This document shows, piece by piece, positions 11,101 through 21,700 of a stretch of 64,000 bases of DNA. The stretch covers positions 257,885 through 321,884 of the forward strand of contig JBBHKE010002277.1 of assembly GCA_037447655.1 (NCBI GenBank). The letters are read 5' to 3'. The notes beneath the pieces are model-generated. The model did no database searches and was not told where the DNA came from. It saw only the letters and a program-made list of their open reading frames with translations. The position numbers and the translations under genes are program-made. This DNA is from Zygnema cylindricum. Taxonomy: Eukaryota > Streptophyta > Zygnematophyceae > Zygnematales > Zygnemataceae. Each line of letters begins with the position of its first letter. Position 1 is the first letter of the stretch.

Positions 11101-13740
11101 CAAAAACAGGAAAAAAAATACCCTAAACTATGTTTGCCACACAAATTTGTGTTTGCGTTAACAACAAAACTATTGACGAACAAAGTTTATTGTTAACGCA
11201 CATAAAGAGAGTTAAGAAAAACACTAATCTATGTTTCTATCACAAATTTGAGTTTGCGCTAACATAGTTATTTATAACAAACAACAGTTATTTTTATACA
11301 GTTATTTTTATTGTTCGTGCTCACAAAAAGAGGTAAAATAAACTCCGAACCATGTTTGTAACACAGATTTTTGTTTGCGCTAACAACAATATTGGTAACA
11401 AATACTTTATATTGTTAGCGGTCACAAAAATAGTTCAAATGAGCTCTCAGCCATGTTTATAACTGAAATTTGTGTTTGCGCAAACAATAATTTATTGTAA
11501 CGCACAACGTTTATTATTACGCTCACAAAAACAGTAAAAAAAACCCTAAACTAAGTTTGCAACACAAATTTGTGTTTCTATATACAACAAAAATATTAAC
11601 GAACAAAGTTTATTGTTAACGCACAGAAAGAGATTAAAATAAACCTTAAAAAATGTTTCTATCACAAATTTGAGTTTGCGCTAACAAAGATATTTGTAAC
11701 AAACAATGTTTATTTTTCGCGCTCAAAAAGAGGTAAAATAAACTCCAGACCATGTTTTTAACAAACCTTTGTGGTAGCGCCAACAACAATATTGGTAACA
11801 AGCACTTTATATTGTTAGGGCCCTCAAAAATAGTTCAAATAAACTCTCAACAATGTTTATAACTCAATTTGTGTTTGCGCTAACAATAATTTCTTGTAAA
11901 AGACAAGGTTTATTATTACGCTTACAAAAAGAGTAAAAAAAAATCCTTAATTATATTCGAAACACAAATTTGTGTTTGCGTTAACAACAAAAATATTAAC
12001 GAACAAAGTATATTGTTAACGCACAGGAAAAGAGTTAAAAAAACCCTATACCATGTTTCTATCACAAATTTGTGTTTGCGCTAACAAAGATATTTGTAAC
12101 AAACAACGTTTGTTGTTGGTGCTCACAAAAAGAGGTAAAATAAACTCCGAACCATGTTTGTAACTCAACTTTGTATTTGCGCAAACAACAATATTGGTAA
12201 CAAACACTTTTTATTGTTAACGCTCACAAAAATTGTTCAAATAAACTCTCAACCATGTTTATAACACAAATTTGTGTTTGCGCAAACAATAATTTTTTGT
12301 ATCGAACAACGTTTATTATTACTCTCACGGAAACACTACAAAAAAACCTCAACTATGTTTGCAAAACAAATTTTTGTTTGCGTTAAAAACAAAAATATTA
12401 ACGAACAAAATTTTCAATTAACGCACACAAAGAGAGTTAGGAAAAACCCTTAACAATGTTTCTATCACAAATTTGAGTTTGCGCTAGCAAAGATATTTGT
12501 AACAAACAACGTTTATTGTTCGCGCTCACAAAAGAGGTAAAATAAACTCCGAACCATGTTTGTAACACAACTTTGTCTTTACGCTAACAACAATATTGGT
12601 AACAAACACTTCATATTGTTAGCGGTCACAAAAATAGTTCAAATAAACTCTCAACCATGTTTATAACACAAATTTGTGTTTGCGCAAACAATAATTTTTT
12701 TTATCGAACAACGTTTATTATTACTCTCACGGAAACACTACAAAAAAACCTCAACTATGTTTGCAAAATAATTTTTTTTTTGCGTTAAAAACAAAAATAT
12801 TAACGAACAAAATTTTCAATTAACGCACACAAAGAGAGTTAAGAAAAACCCTTAACAATGTTTTTATCACAAATTTGAGTTTGGGCTAACAATGATATTT
12901 GTAAAAAACAACGTTTATTGTTCACGCTCACAAAAAGAGGTAAAATAAACTTTAAACCATGGATATAACATAACTTTGTATTTGCGCTAACAAAAATATT
13001 GGTAACAAACACTTTTTATTGTTAGCGCTCACAAAAAATTTTCAAATAAACTCTCAACCATGTTTATAACTCAAATTTGTGTTTGGGAAAACAATAATTT
13101 CTCGTAACGAACAACGTTTATTATTACGCTCACAAAAACAGTAAAAAAAAACCATAAACAATGTTTGCAACACAAAGTTGGGTTTGCGTTAACAACAATA
13201 ATATTAACGAACAAAGTTAATTGTTAACATACAAAAATAGAGTTAAAAAAGCCCGAAACCATGTTTCAAACAAAAGTTAAAGTTTGCGCTAACAAATATA
13301 TTGGTAACAAACAACGTTTGTTGTTCACGCTCACAGAAATATGTAAAATAAACTCCGAACCATGTTTGTAACACAAATTTTTGTTTGCGCTAACAACAAT
13401 ATTGGTAACAAACACTTCATATTGTTAGCGCTCACATAAATAGTTCAAATATACTCTCAACCATGTTTATAAGTCAAATTTGTGTTTGTGCTAACAATAA
13501 TTTCTTGTAACAAACAATGTTTATTATTACGCAAATAAAAGTAGTAAAAAACAACCCTCAACTATGTTTCTAACACAAATTTGAGTTTGCGTTGACAACA
13601 AAAATGTTAACGAACAAAGTTTATTGTTAAGTCACATAAAGAGAGTATAAAAAACCCTAAACCATGTTCTATCACAAATTTGAGTTTGCTATAACAAAGA
13701 TATCTGTAACGATCAAAGTTTATTGTTTGGGGTCACAAAT
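8175..13740 (+). repeat. AT-rich satellite array, right block
   Basis: Continues the 3049-5430 array in register. I measured successive monomer starts at 11352, 11453, 11553, 11653 and 11752, i.e. about 100-bp monomers and a 400-bp four-monomer period. Irregularities: about 25 bp of foreign sequence near 8595-8622; a monomer shortened near 9330; hybrid monomers near 9630 and 10835; and a recent 400-bp duplication visible at 12250-12860. All frames reported across the block are repeat artefacts. With the left block it totals about 7.9 kb. Confidence 0.9.
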
Positions 13741-13758
13741 GTCTGGTACATTTGTTTC

Positions 13759-14907
13759 TGTTGATATTTGAGTATTTTCTAGGTCTTCATTAGGATAGGA
13801 AAAAGAGCAAAGGTTGTCTGCCTCTAACTCCCTTCACCAAGCCCCCACACTTGTTTTAGTAATTGAAGCTAGGAAAGGGAGTTAGAGCCATGGTTGCCTA
13901 AGCTCTCCAGAGATACAGGAGTACATAATGGTAGGTTTTACTAAAAAAGGATCTTGACGGACCCAGGATTTGATCCTGGTATCTGCAATCCGTCAAGACT
14001 TTGACAGCCAATAGCTTTATCATATAGTCTAGGATCCTTCCTAGAGAATATAGGGTACAATAAATCAATAAACATTAATACGCAACATCTTTCATTTAAC
14101 TGATTACCGGACGGGCTGTACACGGAAATGAATTAGTGCGCACAAATTCTGGACGACACGGAATTATTGAAACAACATTCTTTTCGACGGCTAGGATTAA
14201 ATTCAGGTATTCATCAAACGGCCGTGGTAGGAGCCGAGATTGCGGATAGGGCGTTTTGGCGTTTTCCGGACGCCGCCACTTCTGATGACACGTGGCGACA
14301 TCGTACAGGTTTGCGGAATTCTCGGAGTACAAGACAACAAATCTGAATGTGACACATGTCACGTGTATGGCCCGGAAGTACAGTTGCCATACAAAAATTA
14401 CACTTGCGCCCTTACTTTTCTGGACGGTATAGTCCTATGATTGGCGCCGTACTTCAGTAGAAGGGATTTTAGAGAGGGAATAGGACTTAGAATATTTTTG
14501 GTAGGTAGTCGCCTCTTTGAGAGAGCACCTTGTATAAAAGGTTAACTTTGGGCAGCCATAACAATCAATTTACTTGACCATTTTCTGTGATTCTTTTTGC
14601 TGGGGACTCAGGCGAGTCCAGGCTACAAAGGACTTTAGTCGGTTAGAGTTTTTGCCTGCCAGAGTGGCTGCATTTCTAAGGGAAATTCAAAGTGGGTGAA
14701 TGTGTCCAAAACTCATATTCTAACTTTGCATTCTGTGGTAGAACTAAGCACACAGAAAGTCTTATTTCACAGGGGTGAAGCTATAATGGGTTTCTCATTG
14801 TCAAGGGTTCAGTCATTTGGGTTTATATCAACTTGGAGTCGGCACTATCTAGATAAGCTTCTTTTGGATCTGCGATTTCTGTGGGCAATGGAGCACATAG
14901 AGTGTCA
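13759..14907 (+). repeat. Solo copia LTR with perfect target-site duplication
   Basis: Runs from TGTTGATATTTGAG to ...GAGTGTCA. It is flanked by GTTTC on both sides (13754-13758 and 14908-14912), a perfect 5-bp duplication, and has no internal domain, so it is a solo LTR. It contains the hairpin block (about 13820-13895), the antisense tRNA-like module (about 13955-14035; its outer stem TCTTGACGGA/TCCGTCAAGA is perfect), and a TATA box TATAAAAG at 14533. A close sister LTR starts at 62095. Confidence 0.85.
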
Positions 14908-14999
14908 GTTTCGTGCTGGTTTTTGTTCGCACCATATTCTAACTGGTCTCTATGTTCTTTATCTCCAATTCCGCTAATCGGATTAAAGTTCTTAACAAT

Positions 15000-15302
15000 G
15001 TTTAAATAGCATTCAAACCCTATGTAGTCTAACGGACTCCTACGACAGACTGGTTAAAGCTGACGACTACGCCTCGTGCTGGTCGAAGGTTCGAGTCTTG
15101 CCAGACTCTACCTTTTTGTTAAGAGTGACTTATGTCACTCTTCAGTCTTGCCTATGGAGCTAAGGCAGCCATGGCTCCACCACTCTCTCTTTCTTTCAGT
15201 GACTACAACAAGTATGGGGGCTAGAGAGAGAAGGTGGAGGCAAGCTCCTTACGGTTTTATTTAATCTATTCATACCTAAAAAATACCCCCTAAATCTAGT
15301 GA
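15000..15302 (-). repeat. Truncated copia LTR, minus orientation
   Basis: Only the U3 side remains. It has a plus-strand tRNA-like module (about 15030-15115, GGTTAAAGCTGACGACTACG then GGTTCGAGTC), the GGCAGCCATGG and CTCTC...GAGAG hairpin block (about 15165-15240), and a terminus ...GATTTCAACA. It borders a satellite remnant directly. Confidence 0.7.
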
Positions 15303-15500
15303 TTTCAACAATATTATTGTAAGCGCAAACACAAATTTGAGTTATAAACATGGTTGAGATATTATTTGAACTCTTTTTGTGAGATCTAACAATATAAATT
15401 GTTTTTTACCAATATTAATGTTTGCGCAAATAAAAAAAAATGTTACAAACATGGTTCAGAGTTTATCTTACCTCTTTATGTGAGCGCGAACAATAAGCTT
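15303..15500 (-). repeat. Inverted satellite remnant
   Basis: About two monomers in reverse orientation: ATATTATTGTAAGCGCAAAC, then AAATTTGAGTTATAAACATGG, and later GTTACAAACATGGTTC and GTGAGCGCGAACAATAA. These are the complement of the array monomers. From about 15500 to 16017 I see no gene or recognisable repeat. Confidence 0.8.
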
Positions 15501-16017
15501 TTTTGTTTTATTTAGCGTTCCCTCTTTTCTTTGTTCTCTTTGCCTTTGTCTATTCCCCTTTGACTTTTGTGGTTTTTAAATGTTATTTTTTTTTTACCCC
15601 TTTTCTACCCCGATGGTTATTCCATCCCAAATATAACAACAAAGTTTACCTTACTGAGGATGTTTTACACAAATAGTTTTGTTGTGCATATAAAAAAAGT
15701 GAGGTAGGCTTTGCTGTGTCGTTTTGTAGTGTTGGGTGTTGTTCAACATAGTCGGTGGGTGAATATGGAAACCGCGTAAGGGCTATATTTGGAACGCTTT
15801 CATAAAAGCTTGACATACGAAGCGAAGGAAATTCTAGTATGTTAGCAAACCGCCCTAGTTATTGGCCAGTAGAACAAAACTGAGCATGACAACACACTCT
15901 TCACACAAACCCACATTTCTCTTAAGGGACAAACCCTCGTTGAGCCGTAAATAACTTATAATTGGTATACCGTAAAACCCACGTTACCCCTAAAGGACAA
16001 ACCGTCATAAAAAACTG

Positions 16018-17068
16018 TGTAGAAATTGATGGTTCTTTTAGTATTTTCTAGGTCTAAAATAAAGTGCAGATAAAGAAGCCGAAGTAGTCTGTCTCTAACT
16101 TCTCTCTCCAACTCCCACACTTGTTGGAGTCACTGAGAAGTTGGAGAGGAAGTTAGTGCCATGGCTGCCTATGCTATCCAAAGATTTACCGGGTAGTAAA
16201 GTAGTTGATTTACTAAAAGGATAGTTATCGCCTACAAGATTTGATCCTGGTGCCTACGGATGGATAATGCCGCCGGCAGTCGGTAGCCTCATCCATTTAC
16301 CCTAAGATTAGTGGTTAACAATATAGGGTTTAATAAATATATAAACGTTAATATATAGGCTAATTCATTTAATGGCAACTTTAAACGGAATATATAGAGT
16401 TTGTTATGAAAAGTACGGATTACGAGTACGGAGAAGAAATAAGTACCGCGCATTTGTTTCGATAGCAAAACAAATACATCGCAAATATTTATGACGGTTA
16501 TGATTGAAATCGGCATTCAATCGGACGGCCGGAAAGAATACCAAGATCGCGAAAGAAGATTTCGGCGGTTTATGGTCGCCGCCACATCATATGACACGTG
16601 GCACCACGACATTGGATTTCGGCATCTTCAGGGATTACGGAAACAAATCCAGAAAAAGGCACGTGCCGACTTTTTGGTCATGTCGTACAATGTTTGTACA
16701 TAAAGTACACCGGCAGCTGTACCTTCATGTACAGTACAGCAATATGATTGGTGCCGTACGTCAGTAGATGGAGTTTTAGAGTGAGATAGGACTTAGAAAA
16801 ATTTGGTAGATAGGACCCTCTCCCCCAAAAAGCTTCTGTACAAAAGGTCAACTTTGACCTCCATAACTTACTGCTCAGGGGAGCAAATTCAGAGATTCTT
16901 TTTGCTATCAACTCAAGGGAGTCTTGCCTTCACAAAGGTGAAGGTGGTCAGAGTTTTTGTTTGCCAGGGTGGCAGTTATTCGTGCTAAAAGACAAAGGGG
17001 TCAGGGTTATCCTAGAGGCTTCGTGTGAGGTGCCTACTCTGAGGTCCTATGGAGGTCTCAGAGCTGCA
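16018..17068 (+). repeat. 5' LTR of the outer (interrupted) copia element
   Basis: Matches 26966-28015 along its length; 1051 versus 1050 bp, starting TGTAGAAAT. It contains the hairpin block with CTCTAACTTC/GAAGTTAG-type arms (about 16092-16160), the antisense tRNA-like module (about 16220-16316), CACGTG motifs, and the conserved CTGTACAAAAGG promoter-like stretch near 16839. It ends ...GAGCTGCA and is followed by the primer site. No convincing 5-bp target duplication is left around the pair (AACTG versus ATGTG). Confidence 0.85.
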
Positions 17069-17083
17069 CGTTATAGGCCCACC
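17069..17083 (+). other. Primer-binding site of the outer copia element (initiator tRNA-Met anticodon arm)
   Basis: CGTTATAGGCCCACC matches the 15-nt consensus GGTTATGGGCCCACC at 13 positions, directly after the LTR. Confidence 0.65.
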
Positions 17084-17740
17084 ATCTAGGGTGCCCATAT
17101 TCAATGGAGCTGGCTTCATATACTGGGAAAGTATGATGACAGGAGCTCTATCTGAGAAACGGTTTTGGGGAATAGTGAGTGGACGGGTGAGGCGTCCATC
17201 CAATCTTGGGTTGCCTCAAGGTTTTACAGGAGGTAGATTCACTAGAGATGCAGATCCATCTTCAACGGAGGAGACAAAAGAAGAAGAGGTGGTGGAGAAA
17301 GGAAAGGAGAAGGAGACGACCTCACGAATAGAAATTGGTTCGACATTCATGTCACCTATTCCAAGGAACGAGGAGAATGATATTGATACGTGGGACTTCA
17401 ACAATATGGCGGAAAAACACTTCATCCTCCGCCATCTTACTCAAGGACTTGCATGGCCTCATTTGCAGGTAGAAAATGCATCCGATCTTTGGATGGCTCT
17501 CATAAAGATGTACCAAAGTGGTACGATTCAGCAACAACAGTTTGGCTGATTAGAAAGTTAAGGAGTATGTATACAAAGGGGGGAAGTTATTAGATTTTTG
17601 CAATGAGCTAGCTACACTTTTCATGGAGCTACAGAGTGCTGGAAAATACTTTAGTGAAAAAGAAAAGGTTAACTATTTACTGATGAAGTTACCTGATGAG
17701 TTCGAGAACATAGTCAACCGTGTGTAGGACTTGGCGGACT
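17084..17740 (+). pseudogene. gag: Outer copia element: gag, first part (split by insertion)
   Basis: The frame 17049-17549 encodes the conserved gag start GPPSRVP-FNG-GFIYWESMM, then WGIVSGRVRRPS, an acidic linker, and MAEKHFILRHLTQGLAWPHL. It begins with an ATG just inside the LTR, as in the inner element. After 17549 the frame shifts but homology continues (KGGKLLDFCNEL, then KEKVNYLLMKLPDEFENIV) up to the insertion point at 17740. The rest of gag resumes at 24116, where codons for D-S-R-W-I-W-N-S complete a motif kept in the other gags. It is dead from stops and the 6.4-kb insertion. Confidence 0.85.
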
Positions 17741-18758
17741 TGAAATTCTGTGTCCTCCATTGGACTACAGAATACAGGAAGCCTCTAGATAGTATTTAAC
17801 TAACCCACTTTAAGCCACGACCACTACTTCTCAAGAAGGCAAACTGACAATTTGATTGCACCCGTGTGCAGCCTAGACTCCCCTAAGTCCGTAGCAAAAA
17901 GAATCACTGAAAACGGCCAACCAACCGATAAGTTATGAGGCAGTAAAAATGCCAATTTGTACAAACTCTCAAAGGGAGAGGTGACTACCTACCAAAATTT
18001 TCTAAGTCCTAATTCCTTCTAATAACTTCTATCTCCTGAAGTACGGACTTATCAAATTACTGTACCGTACCAAAAGGTACTACTGCCGGTATACCTTTTG
18101 TACGGCCTATGTACGACAAGGCTATTAAGTGGACAAGTGTCTGCTTTTTACTTGTCCGTACATTCCTCGGAATTCCAATGACCAAATGTCATCTCTCCAC
18201 GTGGCTCTAGGTCATGCCACGTCACAAAACGCCAAGGTGACCACTCCGGGATTTCGGCGATGACGTGCGCCGTCGGAGTCGTAATGAGACGTAATCGTAG
18301 CCGTCATAATTACTTGCGAGATATTTGTTTCGCTGTTCAAACAAATGCGAGGTATTCATTCTGAAATGATGTCGTACTAAAATTGTATCTATGCACGCCG
18401 TATCTAGTTTTATTTAAATGGATTTCTTACTTCCTAAATGTATATATATCTATCACACTCTATAACATTTAGCATTAGTCCTAGTCTAGTAGGATAAAGC
18501 TGACCGCTATCGGCCAACTTGACGAACCGCAGGTACCAGGTTCAAATCCCGGGTCCGTCAGGAATATTTGTAGTAACCTACTAAAAATAACTGCCTGTTG
18601 AACTAAGGCAGCCATGGATCAACCACCCTCTCTATCCTTCAATGACTACAACAAGTATGGGGGCTAGAGAGAGGAGGTGGAGGCAGGCTGTCTGTCCTTT
18701 TTCTTTTTCCTAACATATTAAACCTAGAAAATACTATAGAAATCTATGAATTTCAACA
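17741..18758 (-). repeat. 3' LTR of the inner copia element
   Basis: On the minus strand it starts TGTTGAAATTC and ends GAATTTCA. It pairs with 23100-24115 (1018 versus 1016 bp), with most differences in the U5-side 200 bp. A plus-strand tRNA-like module (about 18475-18565: TAGTCTAGTAGGATAAAGCT, then GGTTCAAATCCCGGGTCCGT) and a hairpin block (18600-18690) are present. The flank is GGACT (17736-17740) against AGACT (24116-24120), a 4/5 target duplication. Confidence 0.9.
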
Positions 18759-21700
18759 CTCCCCTTATTTTCTAGTCTAATTTTATTTTTTCTTAACCCG
18801 CATTTCTCCCGACAATATTTTAATTTAGGAGAGGGCACAGGTTTGGTCATCATGTCAGCCACAATTTCTTCATCAGGTCTATACACAAGATTTAAAATTT
18901 TATTTTCAACTTTTTCTCTTACGAAGCTTAATCTTATGTCCATATGTTTTGCTTTGAAATGGTGTTTTGTATTGGCTGCGATTGCAATTGCATCTTGGTT
19001 ATCGCAAAAGATTTCATGCACTCCCTCCTTCATATATCCCAGTTCTTGCAACAATGACTTCACCCAGATTAGTTCTTTTACAGCAGAACAAGACGCCATA
19101 TACTCAGCCTCCATAGTAGACTGAGCAACCACCTTTTGTTGCTTACTGCTCCAACAGCAAGCTCCTTCCCCCACATACAAAATATATCCAGAAGTGCATC
19201 TTCTCATAGGTGCATCCCCATAACAGGCATCACTCCAAGTGGTGATATAAGTGTGCTCCCCTCCCAAATGCAAACATAATTCTCTGGTTCCAACCAGATA
19301 TCTCATGACTCTCTTGGCTGCTTCCCAGTCTCTTTTCCTAAGATCATTAAGACTCCTACTGAGTACTCCAACTGCTGCCGCTATGTCCGGCCTGGTACAG
19401 TTCATAAAATAAATTAAACTTCCTACGACCTGTCTATAAGGGATAGATTTCATAAACTCTCTCTCCTCTCGACTCATCTGATCATCTAAGATCATCACTC
19501 CTCCTTCTACACTCCCATCACTTACTTTTTGCAAGTCCATGGGAGTGGTACAACTGTTAGCATTTTCCATCTGGAATTTCTCAAGCATATTACCTATTGC
19601 TTCTTTCTCAGTAAGTCTGATAATCATCTTCCCCCTATCTCTCTCCATTTATATCCCCAAAGTATATTTTGCCTCCCCTAAATCCTTCATATCAAATCTG
19701 CCCCTAAGATCTTTCTTTAGCCTATTGATATTCTCCAAAGACTTACTTAACACAAGCAGATCATCCACATAAATTGCAATAAAAATGACACAATTCTCAT
19801 CTTCAAACATATAGATAGAATGGTCAGAGCTGATCCGGATGTATCCCAGATCGGTGAGAAACTCATCTAGTTTCGTATTCCACTGTCGGGGAGCCTGTTT
19901 CAGTCCATATAAGGACTTTATGAGCCTGCACACTTTGCTCTCTTCTCCTTCTTCCACAAACCCCTCGGGTTGCCTCATAAAAATTTCTTCCTCTAACTCA
20001 CCATTAAGAAAAGCAGTCTTAATGTCCATCTGGTGTATTTCCATGTCTTCCGCTACCGCCAGAGTGAGGAGAATCCTTACTGATGGGAACCGAACAACTG
20101 GAGCAAAGGTCTCCTCATAGTCAATCCCCTCTTTTTGGGTGAACCCCTTCGCTACCAATCGAGCCTTATACCTCTCAATTGTATTTTCTGGGTTCAGTTT
20201 TAGTTTAAATACCCATTTACATCCAATAGGTTTTGTGTGTGGAGGACAATCTGCTAGTTCCCAAGTATTTGCTTCCATGATAGAAGCCATCTCGTCATTT
20301 ATGGCTCTAATCCATCTTTCTTTCTCTGGACTATTCACTGCCACTAAGTAAGACTGAGGCTCATCTGGGTGAGATAGCTTAGTTACCTTCTGAGCAACTT
20401 GTTTTTCCTCTATCATTTTGCTGCTCCTCCTTCCTTCTTAAAACTCTCAAGCTGGAATGGATGGAAGTCTTGGCTTTCTTCTCACTGTCTCATCGGTTCC
20501 GCTCTCCATGGAAGCCGGTTCTTGTCCAGCTTCTTCTATCTCCTCGAAGTCCATAGGAGTATGTGAGGTTTCTGTTGAGTCTCCAATATCTTAGATCTCC
20601 CTTGAATCTGCAGTCACGGTTTCACTCATGTTCCTTTCCGGAACGACCGAGTTCTCCTCACTTTCGGACTCAAATCTGATCCTTATCTTCTTTGTATATT
20701 TGAATGGGTCAAATGACTTCCCTTCATCCATGACAACTAAGTGTTTGACGAGAATAATATCTTTCTTTGCTAAGTCATAGACTCTATATCCCTTAACATC
20801 CTCATCATATCCAACAAAGTATCCACGTTTTCCCTTAGCATCTAGTTTCTAGTTTTTCCTATCCGTGTCTAGACTGTAAACTTGGCTACCAAATACTTTA
20901 AGGTGTGAGATATCTGGTTTCCTTCCAACCCATCTCTCATAAGGTGTCACTCCCTTTACAGCTGAGGTAAGGACTCTATTTTTAATATAGTTGGCACAGT
21001 TCATTGCCTCTGCCCAAAATCTCTTTCCTATTTTCTTGTCTGCCAACATACTGCATGCACTATCTCCTAGTGTTCTATTCAACCTCTCAGCTACCCCATT
21101 TTGTTCTGGGTTATATGGTACAGTTTTCTGGTGCTGCACTCCCCCATCTCTCAGATATTCCTCAAACTCGTTAGAGGTATATTCCCCCCCATTATCACTC
21201 CTTATCCTCTTAATGGGGGTTTCATGCAACTTCTCACTCCAAGCTTTATATTCTTTGAAGTAAGTTTATGCTTTAGACTTTGTTTTCAGAAAGTAGACTC
21301 TAGAGTATCTAGACCAATCATCAGTTATTGTCATCATAAACCTCTTTCCTCCAACCGAAGGTACTTTTGCAGTTCCCCAAATATGTGTGTGGACCAAATT
21401 TAACACTTTCTCACCTCTATATGTGGCGGCTTTGGGAAAGGGAAGTCTGTGAGCCTTACCTTGAGCACAACCACTACAATCATCCATCATTTCATTATCC
21501 TCAAACTGAATGCCATCTACTACCCCAAGCTTTTTCATTTCCCTCAACCTATCAAAATGCACATGCCCCAACCGCTTATGCCAAATCATCACCTTAGGAA
21601 CACCAACATAATAAGCATTTTTCTTTTCATTACTCAGGTTAAGCCTAAACATTCCTTGGCTACCCTTATCTGCTATGAAGTAAACTTCATTCCTATACTT

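Noticed and set aside
3049-13740. CRISPR-like array
   Set aside because: Repeats are contiguous ~100-bp monomers with gradual divergence and no constant repeat/unique spacer alternation; it is satellite DNA.
14096-14440. Host genes in the 14.1-15.3 kb frames
   Set aside because: The sequence is LTR from end to end, with matching copies at 62.5 kb.
18475-18565. Functional tRNA gene
   Set aside because: T-arm and A-box resemblance are clear, but no intact acceptor stem plus anticodon arm of normal spacing can be drawn, and the module sits inside LTRs.
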